A DNA stretch of 64,000 nt from Mnemiopsis leidyi (lineage: Eukaryota; Ctenophora; Tentaculata; Lobata; Bolinopsidae). Within the stretch, counting starts at the first letter, position 1, and the number at the start of each line of letters is the position of its first letter. The notes under the pieces were generated by a model. That model made no database searches, was not told the origin of the DNA, and worked only from the letters and a program-made list of their open reading frames with translations. This document shows, piece after piece, positions 22,401 through 33,438 of this stretch. Made by a program: the position numbers and the translations under genes. The stretch covers positions 176,836 to 240,835 of the forward strand of contig JH153760.1 of assembly GCA_000226015.1 (NCBI GenBank), given 5' to 3'.

Positions 22401-24941
22401 AGAACCCTGGCCCTCTAGATAATGCTTTGACACAATTGCAAACTAATGAGTAGTAAAATATCCATTTATTTATACCTGTAGCGCGGCTAGCGATATATAG
22501 TAATCGATCGAGCTTTAACTAATTAATATAGATATACTATTATCGGGAATACTTGACTAACTTTTACACGCTGTATTCGAATTCTGTAAAACCCGCACTG
22601 CGTTACAGATAAAATCATGCTCATAATTTGGCACCGATTAAACTTCTGCTCATGGCTTTACACTCAATTCTGACATGATAATCAAGAACTCCAGTTATGC
22701 TAATGTAATAACATAATGACAATATGTAATTAATAATGTAACCCTGCCAATTAACAGACACATTTTTATCTCATGATCATAAGGTTAGAAACATATTTCA
22801 TTGCAGCAATCATGGAGATTTAAATAAACTTAAACTTTAGAAAAAAATGTATCTTTTACTCAATACGTAATTTACTTACGGGTGATTCTCATTTGTTGCT
22901 TTAAGTTTTGATCCAATCTGTTAACCGACTCGTGTCCGTGTTGCCAGAGTTTCACAACATCTGCCACTACCGATCCGAACCTCCCTCTCATTAAGCCAAT
23001 CCAACATTAATGTTTGCAACTTTACAACAAGGATCATACATGTGATACAAATTCTGAACAAACACATAAGATGGTCAGCCCTATTATGTGCAGTGTCCAA
23101 ATGCTCAAATAATTGGTATGATGCGACGATGAAGACAGGAGATAATTTCCGTCTTCCTTTATGATTGTGATTAGCAGTAGCTGCAGTGAACGAGGGAATA
23201 TTTAATTTAACTGCAGTCTACGTTGATGATTTGCTGGAAAATGTTTGTCGTAGATCAGGATAATGGGCATGACTGTGCAGACTGGCTAAAGTTTAATTTG
23301 CGTCATGAGCCCCAATCAACCTCTTGTTCTTTAGGAAGTCATGATTACGTTCATTCATCACTATAATACTTAATACTTTCACTTTTATTTAAGTTTTAGT
23401 ATTTCATTCTAATCTTTATTGGCGATACACTAATTTTCTTTTCGATGTCTGATATGATAGTGATATTCAAATACTAAAAGTCTCATCTCATAGAAACCAG
23501 TAAAATAGGCAATTAACTAGAATACTTTTGAAAGACATGCGTGCAATGGCGTCGACTTATTGACCAAAATTGCTCACTAAATAAGTAAATAATGAAGAGG
23601 TTCCTTTGTTCTTTAGTACTTATAAGCTCTAAAGAATGGACTACACAATGACATTTCGAATGCAAAGTCGGCAGAATTTCAGGGTTGTGCAATTCGACTT
23701 TAAAGGATCAGAACTGCACAGTGATGGGGTACTTTGACGTGGTATACACGGAAAGTCGGAAACGTCTCAAAGACCGCGGTCCTGCTAAATCCGGACCAGT
23801 TTCGGCAATGCATTGCAAATATGCAAATTTAGGTAACTCCCTTAGATGGGATAGCCTGAGGTGCTCATATTTTAAGGTGGGGTGCCCTTTTTTAAACCCT
23901 GAGCCATTCCGTACCGAGGCACTAACCTATAACTAGCTGTAGAGGTTCATCTTACGAGCCAGGAAGTGTGCATTACCAGCCGACGCTCCACCAGACACAG
24001 TCTGTCTCTGGTGACTGGCCGGGTTGCCACAGCCGTGAATCGAACCTCGGTCTGTTGCATGAGAGGCGTAAATGATCCATTACACCACCCAGCCGACCAA
24101 ATGTTTCGACGCCGGGAATCGAACCCGGGTCATGTGGGTGAGAGCAACAGATGCTAGCTCCAGTTTCGGCAAAGTGTGACGATTTGAATTGGGTATCAGA
24201 CCACCAAATTTCCGGTATTTTGGGCGTATGTTATATAATAGGGTCTTTAATAATATTTCATCACAACTTTCCCGTGGCGTCGGTGGCAATAGATTCCGTA
24301 AAACGAGACATCCAAATCCAATCCTGATTGCGCCCGTAACTAATCGCACTGCAAAGTGCAATTCTCCACCAGATACCCTCTCTGTGAGAGAATGAGCTCT
24401 GTAACTGAGGGTTGCAACTACCAACACACTGATCAGTTTAGAGCACTGTTGAAGTTTGTAAATAATAGTGCGATCCGATATAGTAATTTATTTTATGTCG
24501 CTGTATAATAAGCCGTCAAACACAAGTTCTAGCAAAAACTAAAATTAACTTACGGTGATTTCGAAATGTTTTCAGCGGTTTCCCGTAACTTTTGATCATG
24601 TTGGCCACCTCCACGTCCGTAATGGAACCTACAAACAGTCCCTTGTACCAAACCAAAAATCTGCGAACTAGCGAAACTTTATCCTCCTCTAAACTTGTCT
24701 CCAGCTCGTCGTCTGACGTGTTGACAACAGAAACCCCTGGCCTAGACAGTGGCGTTCTGTTTAGATCCTCAGTTTCTTGTCCAGGTCCGTCCGGATCTGT
24801 TGAGGTATCAGACGGCTCCTCCAGGGCTATAGTCGTGTAGTTGGGTAGAGCTGAGATGCTTCTCCTGTCGACTGTTTCCATATCTGCTGGTGCGTTTCTG
24901 GTCGGCAACTCAAAGTACTTGTATTTCTCTTTTGCTGACAT
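13426..24941 (-). CDS. Arylsulfatase B-like, type II membrane-anchored
   Basis: Fourteen minus-strand exons chain in phase: 24941-24554 (ATG), 22984-22880, 17768-17677, about 17531-17422, 17202-17116, 16983-16902, 16658-16576, 16441-16308, 16098-15992, 15659-15525, 15243-15120, 14801-14565, 14170-14012 and 13856-13426 (stop). All residues I would look for in a sulfatase are present: IADDMGYND (metal-binding Asp pair), CTPAR (Cys converted to formylglycine), GKWHLG, NPHSPLQ, FTGDNGG and the Lys in LRGSKWTIWEGG. The enzyme should hydrolyse sulfate esters, probably on glycosaminoglycans, in lysosome or outside the cell. Unusually it starts with about 130-165 polar residues followed by one hydrophobic segment (LLFLCIVIVIAVTLSITII), predicting a type II anchor rather than a cleaved signal peptide. 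The 5' edge of the fourth exon is uncertain. Confidence 0.88.
14420..14570 (-). repeat. Tandem repeat carrying a 5' splice site (about 34 bp)
   Basis: On the minus strand, four to five units of about 34 bp start at the arylsulfatase donor TCAG/GTAAATG at 14565. Each unit repeats a GTAAATGTCTGGGTTATTATT-like sequence and ends GATATCAGT or similar, so copies carry both donor-like and acceptor-like motifs. Confidence 0.85.
15360..15524 (-). repeat. Degenerate 12-bp repeat next to a 5' splice site
   Basis: About nine copies of an AGTTATCCCAAT-like unit (plus-strand reading) fill the intron start just after the arylsulfatase donor at 15525/15524. Confidence 0.7.
15736..15870. repeat. Inverted repeat (hairpin) in an arylsulfatase intron
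   Basis: The left arm AAACGGCCGAGGCAGGG is mirrored by a right arm CTTGCCTCGGCCGTTT, with further complementary stretches (CAGGGTTTGG / CCAACCCTG, ATAGATGCC / GGCATCTAT). It is GC-rich against an AT-rich background and resembles a small fold-back element. Confidence 0.8.
17317..17458 (-). repeat. 48-bp tandem repeat of exon end plus 5' splice site
   Basis: Three copies of a 48-bp unit occur. Read on the minus strand, each has about 37 nt of the arylsulfatase exon end (encoding DISTPHLDKLA) followed by GCCAG/GTAAGTAGGTTGG. The exon-proximal copy is the real one ending at 17422. The next keeps an intact donor, and the last is altered to GCCGGGTCAG. Using the downstream donor would add AGG TAA, an immediate stop. 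Confidence 0.9.
17769..22879. other. Large arylsulfatase intron
   Basis: About 5 kb between the membrane-anchor exon and the preceding cassette-type exon. Apart from the tandem repeat at 21758-22035 I see only AT-rich sequence with short, unrecognised ORFs on both strands. Confidence 0.5.
21758..22035. repeat. 69-bp tandem repeat, about 4 copies
   Basis: The unit begins GACATTTCTACCTATAAAAT and contains ATCAGGTAATTATGTAGAGC. Copies are nearly identical, which implies recent expansion. Each unit contains CAG/GTAATT, a plausible 5' splice site on the plus strand. Confidence 0.9.
23950..24150 (-). repeat. tRNA-derived SINE or tRNA pseudogene pair
   Basis: On the minus strand two B-box sequences occur, GGGTTCGATTCCCGGC near 24120 and GAGGTTCGATTCACGGC near 24040. 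Each looks like a tRNA T-arm. The second is preceded by an A-box-like GGTGGTGTAATGG about 50 nt upstream. The arrangement suggests two tRNA-like units in tandem, as in a dimeric tRNA SINE. It lies in the first arylsulfatase intron. Neither unit folds cleanly enough for me to call a working tRNA. Confidence 0.6.
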
Positions 24942-26640
24942 AAACCGAGGTAGTTAACAAAAACTTGATTCTGAAAGTTCAGAATCCTCAAAAAAAACTG
25001 TATGTGAAGTTCAGGAAAAGTTTACAAAAACCAAATCGGGAAATGTTGGTCGAATCCACGTGGGACTTCCGTAAAAACAATGCGTTATGACAACACTCTC
25101 AGGTCTTCCACCCAAGAAATCAAACAGTTTGGAAAACATGCAGCATGAACTCGTAGTTTTATACTGTAGCCAGTAGCTTGTGTACTGCGGCAACTCATTA
25201 CTGGTAGTCCAGACTTCCGGTCTTGAAAAGTAGACTGCTCGCTTCGCAGCCGGTTATAGGATTGAGCTGGCGAACCAGTAGTGGGTAGCCGGAATACCCG
25301 CATCGTTACCTGGCTACCCTGGTTACCTGGATACCGCGGCCATGTGAAAATCTTGATTAGTGTCTACTATCATTATAAGCCTGGATAAAGCCGCCTGGCA
25401 AACAGAATATCGTGGAGAATTTAATATGCTAATATCTTAATATGGGAAGCAATTGAGGGATTGAGTCTAGAAACGAACAAAAGTAATGCAAGCGGAACTG
25501 AGGATTAATTAGACAAAGATGATTTATGAACACTATTAGGCGATATTTTTGTTGATAAGTGGTGCATTGAGAATTAATCTTTTTGAAGATTTTAATTGTG
25601 TCGATTTATTAGGCGCTATTACAATTCCTGGAAGTGAATGTAGACATCAATCAACGGTAAAATTTACAGAATAGATCATTAGCTATATTGTTAATGTATA
25701 CTCCTGAATATCCCACAATGCAACCCTGAATTAGTTGTCTACACGTACAATAAGCAGTACTGTGCATACTTTATAACAATTATTAAGTAAGTTATTGTTG
25801 TATAAATAATATGGTATATTGAAGCATGCTTTGGAAGAGTGATTTCCGGATGGGTACGAATGGAATGCTCGCAATTTTATCTGCTACAGAAACGAACAAA
25901 CAAAATTTTACGAGTAGTTATGGTTGTACAAGATAGTATGTCTCTACAAAATAGTTCTGAAGTATGTCTCAAAAAAGATCATTATATTTGGCCGTTAGGA
26001 TCCTCTGTAAGCTTGGTAATCTTTAGAAAGTTGTGTTCATGTCTAAAAGTTGGATTCTTCTGTACGTTGATGTATACACAATTATACTCTGACGTAATGG
26101 TTGCATAACACATAGTGATAGAGCAATTAAATTATAATCCCTAGAAATGGCGAAAAATCTACCTATAAAATCTGTATGTTTTGAAATACATTAGCGATAT
26201 ATATTTTTCTCTCGACTTCTCATTTTAGCAAGTTTCAAATCTGAGGGTGAATCCATGAAATCGAAGAACATCAGACAATTAGCACTAAGCATAACCAATT
26301 TACTAAACATTTTCATCTGATCTAAAAAAAGCAATTAAAAAGCAAGATGCATTACTTACATGCAGTACGTCTAGAGATATTCCCACAATACGTGGATATT
26401 CCACTCTCGAAATCTGCTCCTCTGTTTTTGGGTGGCATTATTGATATTGCACTATCCTCAATAGTTGCTGCTATGTTTTTTGGATTTTAAGCGATAACTT
26501 AGCCTTGAGTATGTTGCAATTCAAAAATTCCGCGCCATACTATTTGATATATACTTTCTAATAATTAAAAACAATTGAAAAACGCAGAATTGTGTTTTGG
26601 TCCAACTAAATTTGGCCCTGAACTGAAACCGGAACAGAAA
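24942..26640. other. 5' flank of the arylsulfatase gene; no gene seen
   Basis: The first few hundred bases should contain the arylsulfatase promoter and 5' UTR. A GGTTACCTGG-type short repeat lies near 25300. The rest is AT-rich without recognisable coding sequence. Confidence 0.4.
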
Positions 26641-26661
26641 CAAGTTCGGGATTAAACTGAC

Positions 26662-27048
26662 TCCGCCAGAACGTTCTTTTCGGCGGACTCTGGTGGATCC
26701 GCCGCGGATTCCGCCTAAGTCCGCCCGAGTCCAATCGGATCCGCCATCAACTCGCGGACAGACCGCCAAAATTTGTCCGCCAATCAGACTTAAAGTTAAG
26801 TTCCGCGAGTTGGCGGAATAATTCCGCCGCGGAACTATTCCGTCAAAAGAAATTGGCGGAACAAGTCCGCCGTGGAACTTGGCGGAACTTAGCTTTAAAA
26901 CTGGTTGGCGGACAAAATTTTGGCGGACTGTCCGCGAGTTGATGGCGGATCCAATCGGATCCGCGGCGGATCCGATCGGACTCAGGTGGACTCAGGCGGG
27001 ATCAGCGGCGGATCCGCCAGAGTCCGCCGAAAAGAACGTTCTGGCGGA
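26662..27048. mobile_element. GGCGGA-rich fold-back element (large inverted repeat)
   Basis: The 387-bp segment is a long imperfect palindrome. It opens TCCGCCAGAACGTTCTTTT and closes with the reverse complement. The arms stay complementary for about 130-150 bp, including a CCGCCATCAACTCGCGGACAG block on both sides. It is packed with GGCGGA/TCCGCC and far richer in GC than its surroundings. Short ORFs on both strands translate similarly because of the symmetry and are not genes. No transposase or clear target duplication is seen. Confidence 0.8.
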
Positions 27049-30000
27049 ATTCTCGGACAAAGTCCGCCGTTTCTTTTCCCACAAGTTCGAAATGCATCGT
27101 CATGAAATGAAAGCACTGGTGTAATTTACAGCATCTCAATTTGCCACTAAAAATTTCGAAAACTCAAAATTTGGAGCAAACTCTCGGAAATGTGGTTCCG
27201 AAACGATTTATTCGCCCCAACAATCCCCAGCAACCATAGACATTTGAGCCATCCACGCTTCTGTTAGTGCTATCAGCTAATTTGCAAATGGGATAATGAA
27301 ATCTTGCCACGCTGTTGTGTTCTAAATCCGATCAGAATCAAGAAACAGACAGTGCTGTGAAAATTGTTTCAATAGAGGGCTTCGGGAAGAAACAAATTTC
27401 ATTACTTGGTCAGGATAACGGTTCTGTTATGCTGTTTTCTGGGGCAGGAATAGACACTTGGTTGTGATATTTCAGTATCAATTGACAGGTCCGGTCACGC
27501 CACCGGCTTAAAGAAATTGATTGACGATTCATGTGATCATTATGTCAAATTCGATTTTCAAATTTATAAGAGGTCAACCATTTTCTAATCGACACATTTT
27601 TCAGAAATTAAGATATGAAAATCGTCCTATGGAAGTATGGAATATGGGCCTATGGAGTATGTGATCAGTGGTCAGCTGATGCAGGATGCTCTTGATTCTT
27701 GAACATTTATCAAACAATTATAAATCATTAAATCAATATTCAATAATGATTTCCAAGTTCCATGACATCAAACTCTCGAGCATTGACATCCCACTTGCTG
27801 TAAAGCTTGATGGAGGGTTTTGTTGCACGAGAGACAGTGGTGGTGGAGTGCACTTCAGGAGGTGCCCTGTTCCGGCCAGGCACTACACCGGCCTCCCTAG
27901 CTCCCTGTTTGGAGTTTTGTAGCTACCATGCTGTGGGTGTCTGATTGCAGGTTCCTTGCGGCAGAGATCCTTGGGTTTAGTGGAATGTCCCTGCTTTAAA
28001 GCAAAAAAAATTATACTATAGCTCATGGAATGACACGCATAAAAATGCAATGTTGACGTTAATTGGTAATGGCTGTTAACTTTAAAATATTGATAAGGTA
28101 AGGTACAATAAATAATATCATTATCATTGTTTGAAATGTAAAACAATTCTGTTTGTTAATGTTATTGGGTTTTTCAATTGTTGCAAGGAATTTCAATTAA
28201 CCTGTTAATACAGAACTTTGCTAACTTAGAATTAGATAAGTTGGCTTGCAGGAGAGGTATTTCTGTAAGAAAATTAAAGTGGATCAAAATTTAGAATAAA
28301 TTATTCTGCTAAAAAAGTGCGACCAGACCATAAATTTATTTATAGTAAATTGTAAATCTTTTTAGGAACTTTTGGGACACCCGTATATATGCCAACCTAT
28401 CAAAATTTGACGAGTGTGAGGCAAATTATTTACTTATATATAGTACTTATAATGTCGGTGGACGACTGATGTGAGTGATGGTTCATACAAAGCGGAGGGG
28501 CCAACTGTTGTTTTTCCGGATTGGTTCACAGACTTCTCGAACCTTCTTTGTTTGCCATCAACTGTTTAGCGATTATTCATCGCCATGAATGATAAATCAA
28601 TATAATTATTTAGTTTTAATACTTTCAACAACTACTATTATACAAATAATTTGAGCTAGCCGATGGTATTCAGAGGGCATTAATGTAATGTACTGTGAAC
28701 TGGTCCCAAGTCCAGTCGCCATCTTGTCATTTATGTCAAATAACCGTGTTTAGTCATTGACTACTGAGTACTAGTGAACCAATAACAGAATAAATCTACA
28801 GATTTTCTTAATTCTTCAAGACAAATCCCACGAATCACCTGTTTTTGTCCGAATAAGTCCCCTAGTACTGATCTAGTTTAACAAATAGTTATCAATTTTA
28901 CTAGAATTATTTTTGAGGTGTTTCGTCTTCCTACACTCAACGGCATGTGCAGCAAACCAACAAAAATCTAACAAACTTGTGCTCCTCGACAGCTGATTGA
29001 AAGTAGATTCAAACGTGTTTGCAGAGAAGGTAAGATGTGGGGTTTTCGATACATGCAACTATCAACAACATTTACAAGTCAGCCTAAACTATTAGCTCGT
29101 TTAAAATTTGCAAGATAGCATACAAGATACGTTTAAACAAGTGATAACATGATGATAAGCCTTTTCAAATTAGCTCAGTTTCCAAAGTTGCTGCAATGGA
29201 TTTAATTGATTGGCTGGACACAGACTGTATAGAGTTGCGTGCTATCTTTAACAAGTGCAAAACATAGGAAATACTGCAACAGCGAATTTTGCATATATTG
29301 TTAGGCATTGAATTATAGCACCTATTTTATATATTTAGCTGTGGCGTCAATGTGCCAAAAACTTCTTCTGTGCCAAAATTTCAATTTCATTTTAACTTTT
29401 GCAAGAGATGGGTTGGCAAACAACCGCATCAAGCCTGTCGACTAAGTATTCTTGACAATATGGCTCCAAACATTTGCACAGTCAATATCTAGTATTATTT
29501 TGACTGAGATAAAAATCATAAAACGGTATTGCCAGGAAGGATAGCAAAATGGTGAGAGTTTTTTATGTTTGAATCTTGATTCCTCAAAGTTAATAAAGAA
29601 TTTGATGTTGTACAAATGATACAGAGTAAATTATTCTTAGTAAAGTCAAGTGGAAGGAAAAAAGCCCCGAAAACAACGATGTAGACATATAGGTGGAATA
29701 AATACGTGCACGCTGGAAATTATCTTAAAACATATTAACGTTTGCGCAGCGCTTGTTATGTTTGAATAATACACGAGCTTGAGCGAGTGTATTAATATTA
29801 TTGAAAAATAACGCACGACCCAGCAGAGCTGATGAGCCCTTAGTGCAAGTCCATGTAAAACATTACAATTAGACTAATAAGTGATGAAAGAAGATATTGG
29901 GGTTTATAGAATGTAGATGCATATGATTGGGGAGAGCTTAGATTCATTAACTCAAGTATCTGGAACCGAACAAATGGAGACAAATAATAGCACGGAAAGT

Positions 30001-30260
30001 AGCGCAAATAACCTAGGCTGCCAGACTGGCAAGATGCCAGGATCCTGATGTCCGCGTCCAATCAGGTTGCTCTGTTTGTCACGAGATCTAAAAAAGTAAG
30101 GTATTCCTGGGGAGGTGCCAGTTCTTGAATTTCATTTTTCCTGTCCTTGCTTTTCGAATGTCAGTCCGAAACAACTGGATATTAGACCACTGAAATCTAA
30201 AGCAGGACCAATCATGAGACACAATGTTGATAACTTTGCGCCTTAAATTTGCGCGACAGA
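27049..30260. other. Non-coding stretch, no gene seen
   Basis: This is AT-rich sequence with scattered short ORFs. A GC-richer patch at 27800-27990 (GTGGTGGTGGAGTGCACTTC...) looks like a degenerate repeat, and 29740-30060 has the compact, both-strand-open look of an old transposon fragment. Neither can be assigned. Confidence 0.4.
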
Positions 30261-30262
30261 TC

Positions 30263-30385
30263 CCCAGGAATTTACCGTAACGGGCGTTGCGCGTATTGTC
30301 TAGAATTTCTGCGAAATTCCTGCAGACCTGAAATGCGTAAGAGCGCGTGATGGCCGAAACAGTAGGTTATCGACATACTACCCAG
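30263..30385 (-). repeat. Dispersed repeat, same family as 62.4-63.7 kb
   Basis: Read on the minus strand it contains GATAACCTACTG, CGGCCATCACGCGCTCTTAC, GCATTTC and AGAAATTCTAGAC..GCGC..CGCCCGTT. The same order of motifs is found at 62423-62510, 62812-62945 and 63600-63700. Confidence 0.8.
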
Positions 30386-30499
30386 GATTCAGGAATCCCG
30401 TTTTCTACTCTTGTTTAAAATATTATTATTTGTTAGACTAGAAACAGGCGAGATAGACACAATTCAGCGGTAATAAAACTGCTCTGATCAGTTGGAACT

Positions 30500-30690
30500 T
30501 TACTAACATTACGTGATTAAGATTAAGTAACATTACGTGATTAAGATTCACGGTAGGTCACAATAATTCACATGAGTGTGCTAGGTGTCAGAGTTGTTAA
30601 TAACAAGCTTCTTTATACTGTTCTTTATACTGTGTGTTCTTTATACTGTGAGAGTTGTTGATAACAAGCTTCTTTATACTGTCCGAAGTA
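30500..30690. repeat. Short tandem duplications
   Basis: A 22-bp unit (TAACATTACGTGATTAAGAT) is duplicated near 30506-30550. A segment containing AGAGTTGTTRATAACAAGCTTCTTTATACTG is duplicated at 30589-30680. Confidence 0.75.
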
Positions 30691-30964
30691 TCGCGGACTT
30701 CTTCAGGTGTGCCTTTGTTATCACAATTCTTCTTTCATTTACAAAAATTAATTTTTGGAAAAAACAAAGCAAATAAAATCAAGAATGTATGTTAGTACTC
30801 CAGTTCTACAGAAGTTCCTTGCAAACTTTAAATAAGTTAGAAACTACCTACTCTACATTTTACATAAGGAAATAACTAACTCTTAAAATTGTAGATATTG
30901 CTGGACCTCCCAAAGAAGATGACTGCCCTACTGTAGTCCAAATTATCTGGGTTGTTAGACTGAC

Positions 30965-32495
30965 ACAGGAAAGAGAGCTATAGCTGGTGGAATCAGAATC
31001 AACTCCAATCATCCAAAAGAGGACTGCCACAACTATGCCAGAGAGCAAGGTTTCAGTGCATTTGCAGTACAGTGCTCAACGGAATGCTTCACTGCAGCTA
31101 ATGGAGCTAAAACCTACAGGAAATACGGGGAATCCAGTGGACGTAGCGATGGAAGAGGTGGATACTACCAGGTCGCGTTTGAAGGTAGCTTGAATTTAAA
31201 TGGCCTAGCTTTTCAGTTAGCATGATGTGTGATGACTAGAGGGATTTTTAAGACTTTTTACAATTCTGTAAGATTGTTGATACTAGCTTTTTGATGAAGC
31301 ACCTTTGGAGCCTTTTGTGGGACTACCTCGACCATTAGTAAAGCCATTCACTAGTGAAGAAATCGGATCTGCTGCCAGAAGTCTCAAAAATGGTAGAGCC
31401 AGTGGCCCAGATGGGATTCCTAATGAACTTCTAAAGTACTCTACTGGATCAGTACACAGACGTTTTGCCGACATCATCAACAGATGTTTTGAGACAAACT
31501 CTTACCTTGATCCTATTGGACAGGCTAACATTACCCCCTTACAGAAGCCAAACAAACCCATCGGTCCAGTGAAGAACCTCCGACCCCTCACTCTCTCGAA
31601 TGCTGTAAGAAAGATCCTTTCTATGGCTACTTTGAAGAGAATTGAGAATAAGGTCAATGCATTTACTGGCCCATGGCAATGTGCTTATAAGCAGGGTAGA
31701 TCGTGTGCTGATATCGTATGGTGCCAGCGCGTNNNNNNNNNNNTGGACATTGCTCATAGACGTCATCTACGATCAATTTTGAACTACAAGTATCCCCATC
31801 GCATTTCCAACAAAATCTTGTATAAATGCTGCAATGCAGAACCATTGTCAGTGCGAGTAGCTCATAGTCGGTGGAGAATGCTAGGTCATGTACTGCGTGG
31901 GCCTACAGATGGTCCAGCCTATTCGTCGCTCATCTTTGCTGTCAACAGCTTACAGTTACAAGGGCGACGTGGACGACCGCAGTCAAACCTTTTCTCACTG
32001 ATATTGCAAGACCTCAGTGTTCGAAAATTTTCGTTGAATGATTTAAATGATTTAAAATATTTAACGTTAATTGCTCAGGATAGAGCTCACTGGAGAAGTT
32101 TGCAAATTGTGTAATTTTTGTTTTGAGAAAGATTAGGGGACAGAGATGTTTTTATTAACTATCTGTTTCTTAGAGCTTTCATTTATATATATAGCTTAGT
32201 CGGCTAGGATTTCAAAAATCCGCCTCGACAAAACCTTCATCACCATAAACCTGTATAGCATATAATCGCACCTTGAAATTCTGATAAAACAGTATATAAG
32301 CTCACGACAATTGGACCATGAAAGTTAACACTTACAGACTGCCAGGATCCGGACAACGCTCTACCATCTCCGGAAGTAACCCCAGTAGGATCTACAGTGG
32401 ATGTGGAATGCAAAACCGGGTATCCTAGGAAAGAGGAATATCACGTGTCATGTTGTGATGAGACTTGGTCCCCTAATTGGTCACCTACCTACTAA
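30965..32495 (+). CDS. Small extracellular protein: Cys-containing domain plus sushi (CCP) domain, 3' exons
   Basis: Two exons join in phase 1: about 30965-31184 and 32338-32495 (TAA at 32493-32495). The first encodes KRAIAGGIRIN...DCHNYAREQGFSAFAVQC...CFTAANGAKTYRKYG...GRGGYYQVAFE. This matches the layout of an extracellular domain (RAI..., FAVQ...C, TYxKYG, GGxxxxxVY) that I associate with cnidarian and some mollusc secreted proteins. The second encodes CQDP...GSTVDVECKTGY...VSCCDETWSP, a sushi/CCP module, but the stop arrives before the expected last Cys. A signal peptide and earlier exons were not found, so the 5' end is open. A LINE fragment occupies the intron. Function is unknown; binding or adhesion outside the cell is a guess from domains. 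Confidence 0.65.
31287..32150 (+). mobile_element. Non-LTR retrotransposon (LINE) reverse transcriptase fragment
   Basis: An open frame from about 31305 to 32114 encodes the front of a LINE-type reverse transcriptase (SLKNGRASGPDGIPNELLKY, NITPLQKPN, LRPLTLSNAVRKI, QCAYKQGRS). After an 11-N gap comes the C-terminal tail (RWRMLGHVLRG, GRRGRPQ). The catalytic YADD-type core and surrounding region are absent, either lost or hidden in the gap. It sits in the intron of the sushi-domain gene, in the same orientation. I cannot name the clade. Confidence 0.85.
31733..31743. other. Assembly gap (11 N) inside the LINE
   Basis: The gap falls in the middle of the reverse transcriptase frame. Its nominal size is far too small for the missing catalytic core, so the length is probably not real. 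Confidence 0.9.
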
Positions 32496-33381
32496 GTGAG
32501 TTTATGAGATAACTCCTATAAATCTGTTTTTCTGTTTATTGATAAACTCTCCAGTAGTTTGATGAAATGATAGAGCCCCTTTAGAGCCAGAGACTCTCTA
32601 CTAAATGATCATAATCAATCTCGTTTTTTCACGTGTACCTTGTTTATCTGTTTCCACGGGTCACAGTCCCCTAAATATCTGATTAAGTGATCACTAATAA
32701 GTAATACTAGTTATGTCCACTTTGGCACTTTGTAACCTGACCATTCGTAGGATGGTCCCATTACAATCTTTCGAATGATGATTGTCAAATATTTACTCGC
32801 TTAGTTCCTCTGAAGATGATAGGTTGGCCAAATTAGTTTCGAGAAGTCAATTACAGAGAGATAGAGTGCTACAGTTTAAGTTCAACTCTTATTGATACCT
32901 TCAAGTTTGGTCAATACTAGGAGGTGAATGTTTTATCGCTTTTGTCTCTAGCCCAGATTACACACCACCCTGTAACAGTTAACTAACAGATTCTTTAATC
33001 CTTTTACAATACCTGGCCTGGTAGCCCTCTATAGTCCTTGTTCCATTCATTTCCAACCCCTGAATCTCCTCAGAACATCCCTGGTCCCCTACCCCACATG
33101 ACCCGACCTCCTTATTTGATTAACTAGTGCAGTTTGAGAGGTGGCGGGAGCTATCATATATCTACAACCCTGTGCTCCCTACCTCACGACCCACACACAC
33201 ACGGAGTACCCTAGTCACACTGTACCCCGGACGTATGTAACAGGGTGGCCCTCATTGTCAGAGCTCTACAATTTATCACGACCTTCGACTTTCATTCCAC
33301 ATCAACCGGAATAACGTAACACAGGTTTCTTTTTACGTAGTTGCAGAGTTGTTTGCTGGGTCCGTATTTTTGGTGTTTCAG
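32496..33381. other. Non-coding stretch between the sushi gene and the coiled-coil gene
   Basis: Pyrimidine-rich on the plus strand from 32930 to 33260, with a short CA run near 33195. No convincing exon. Confidence 0.4.
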
Positions 33382-33438
33382 CTCTTGATTTTATTTGTCA
33401 TTGTACCGTCCCCGCGCCATCTCCCGATCTAATTCCAG

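Noticed and set aside
26521-27124. Gly/Arg-rich ORFs on both strands
   Set aside because: Both come from the two arms of one large inverted repeat.
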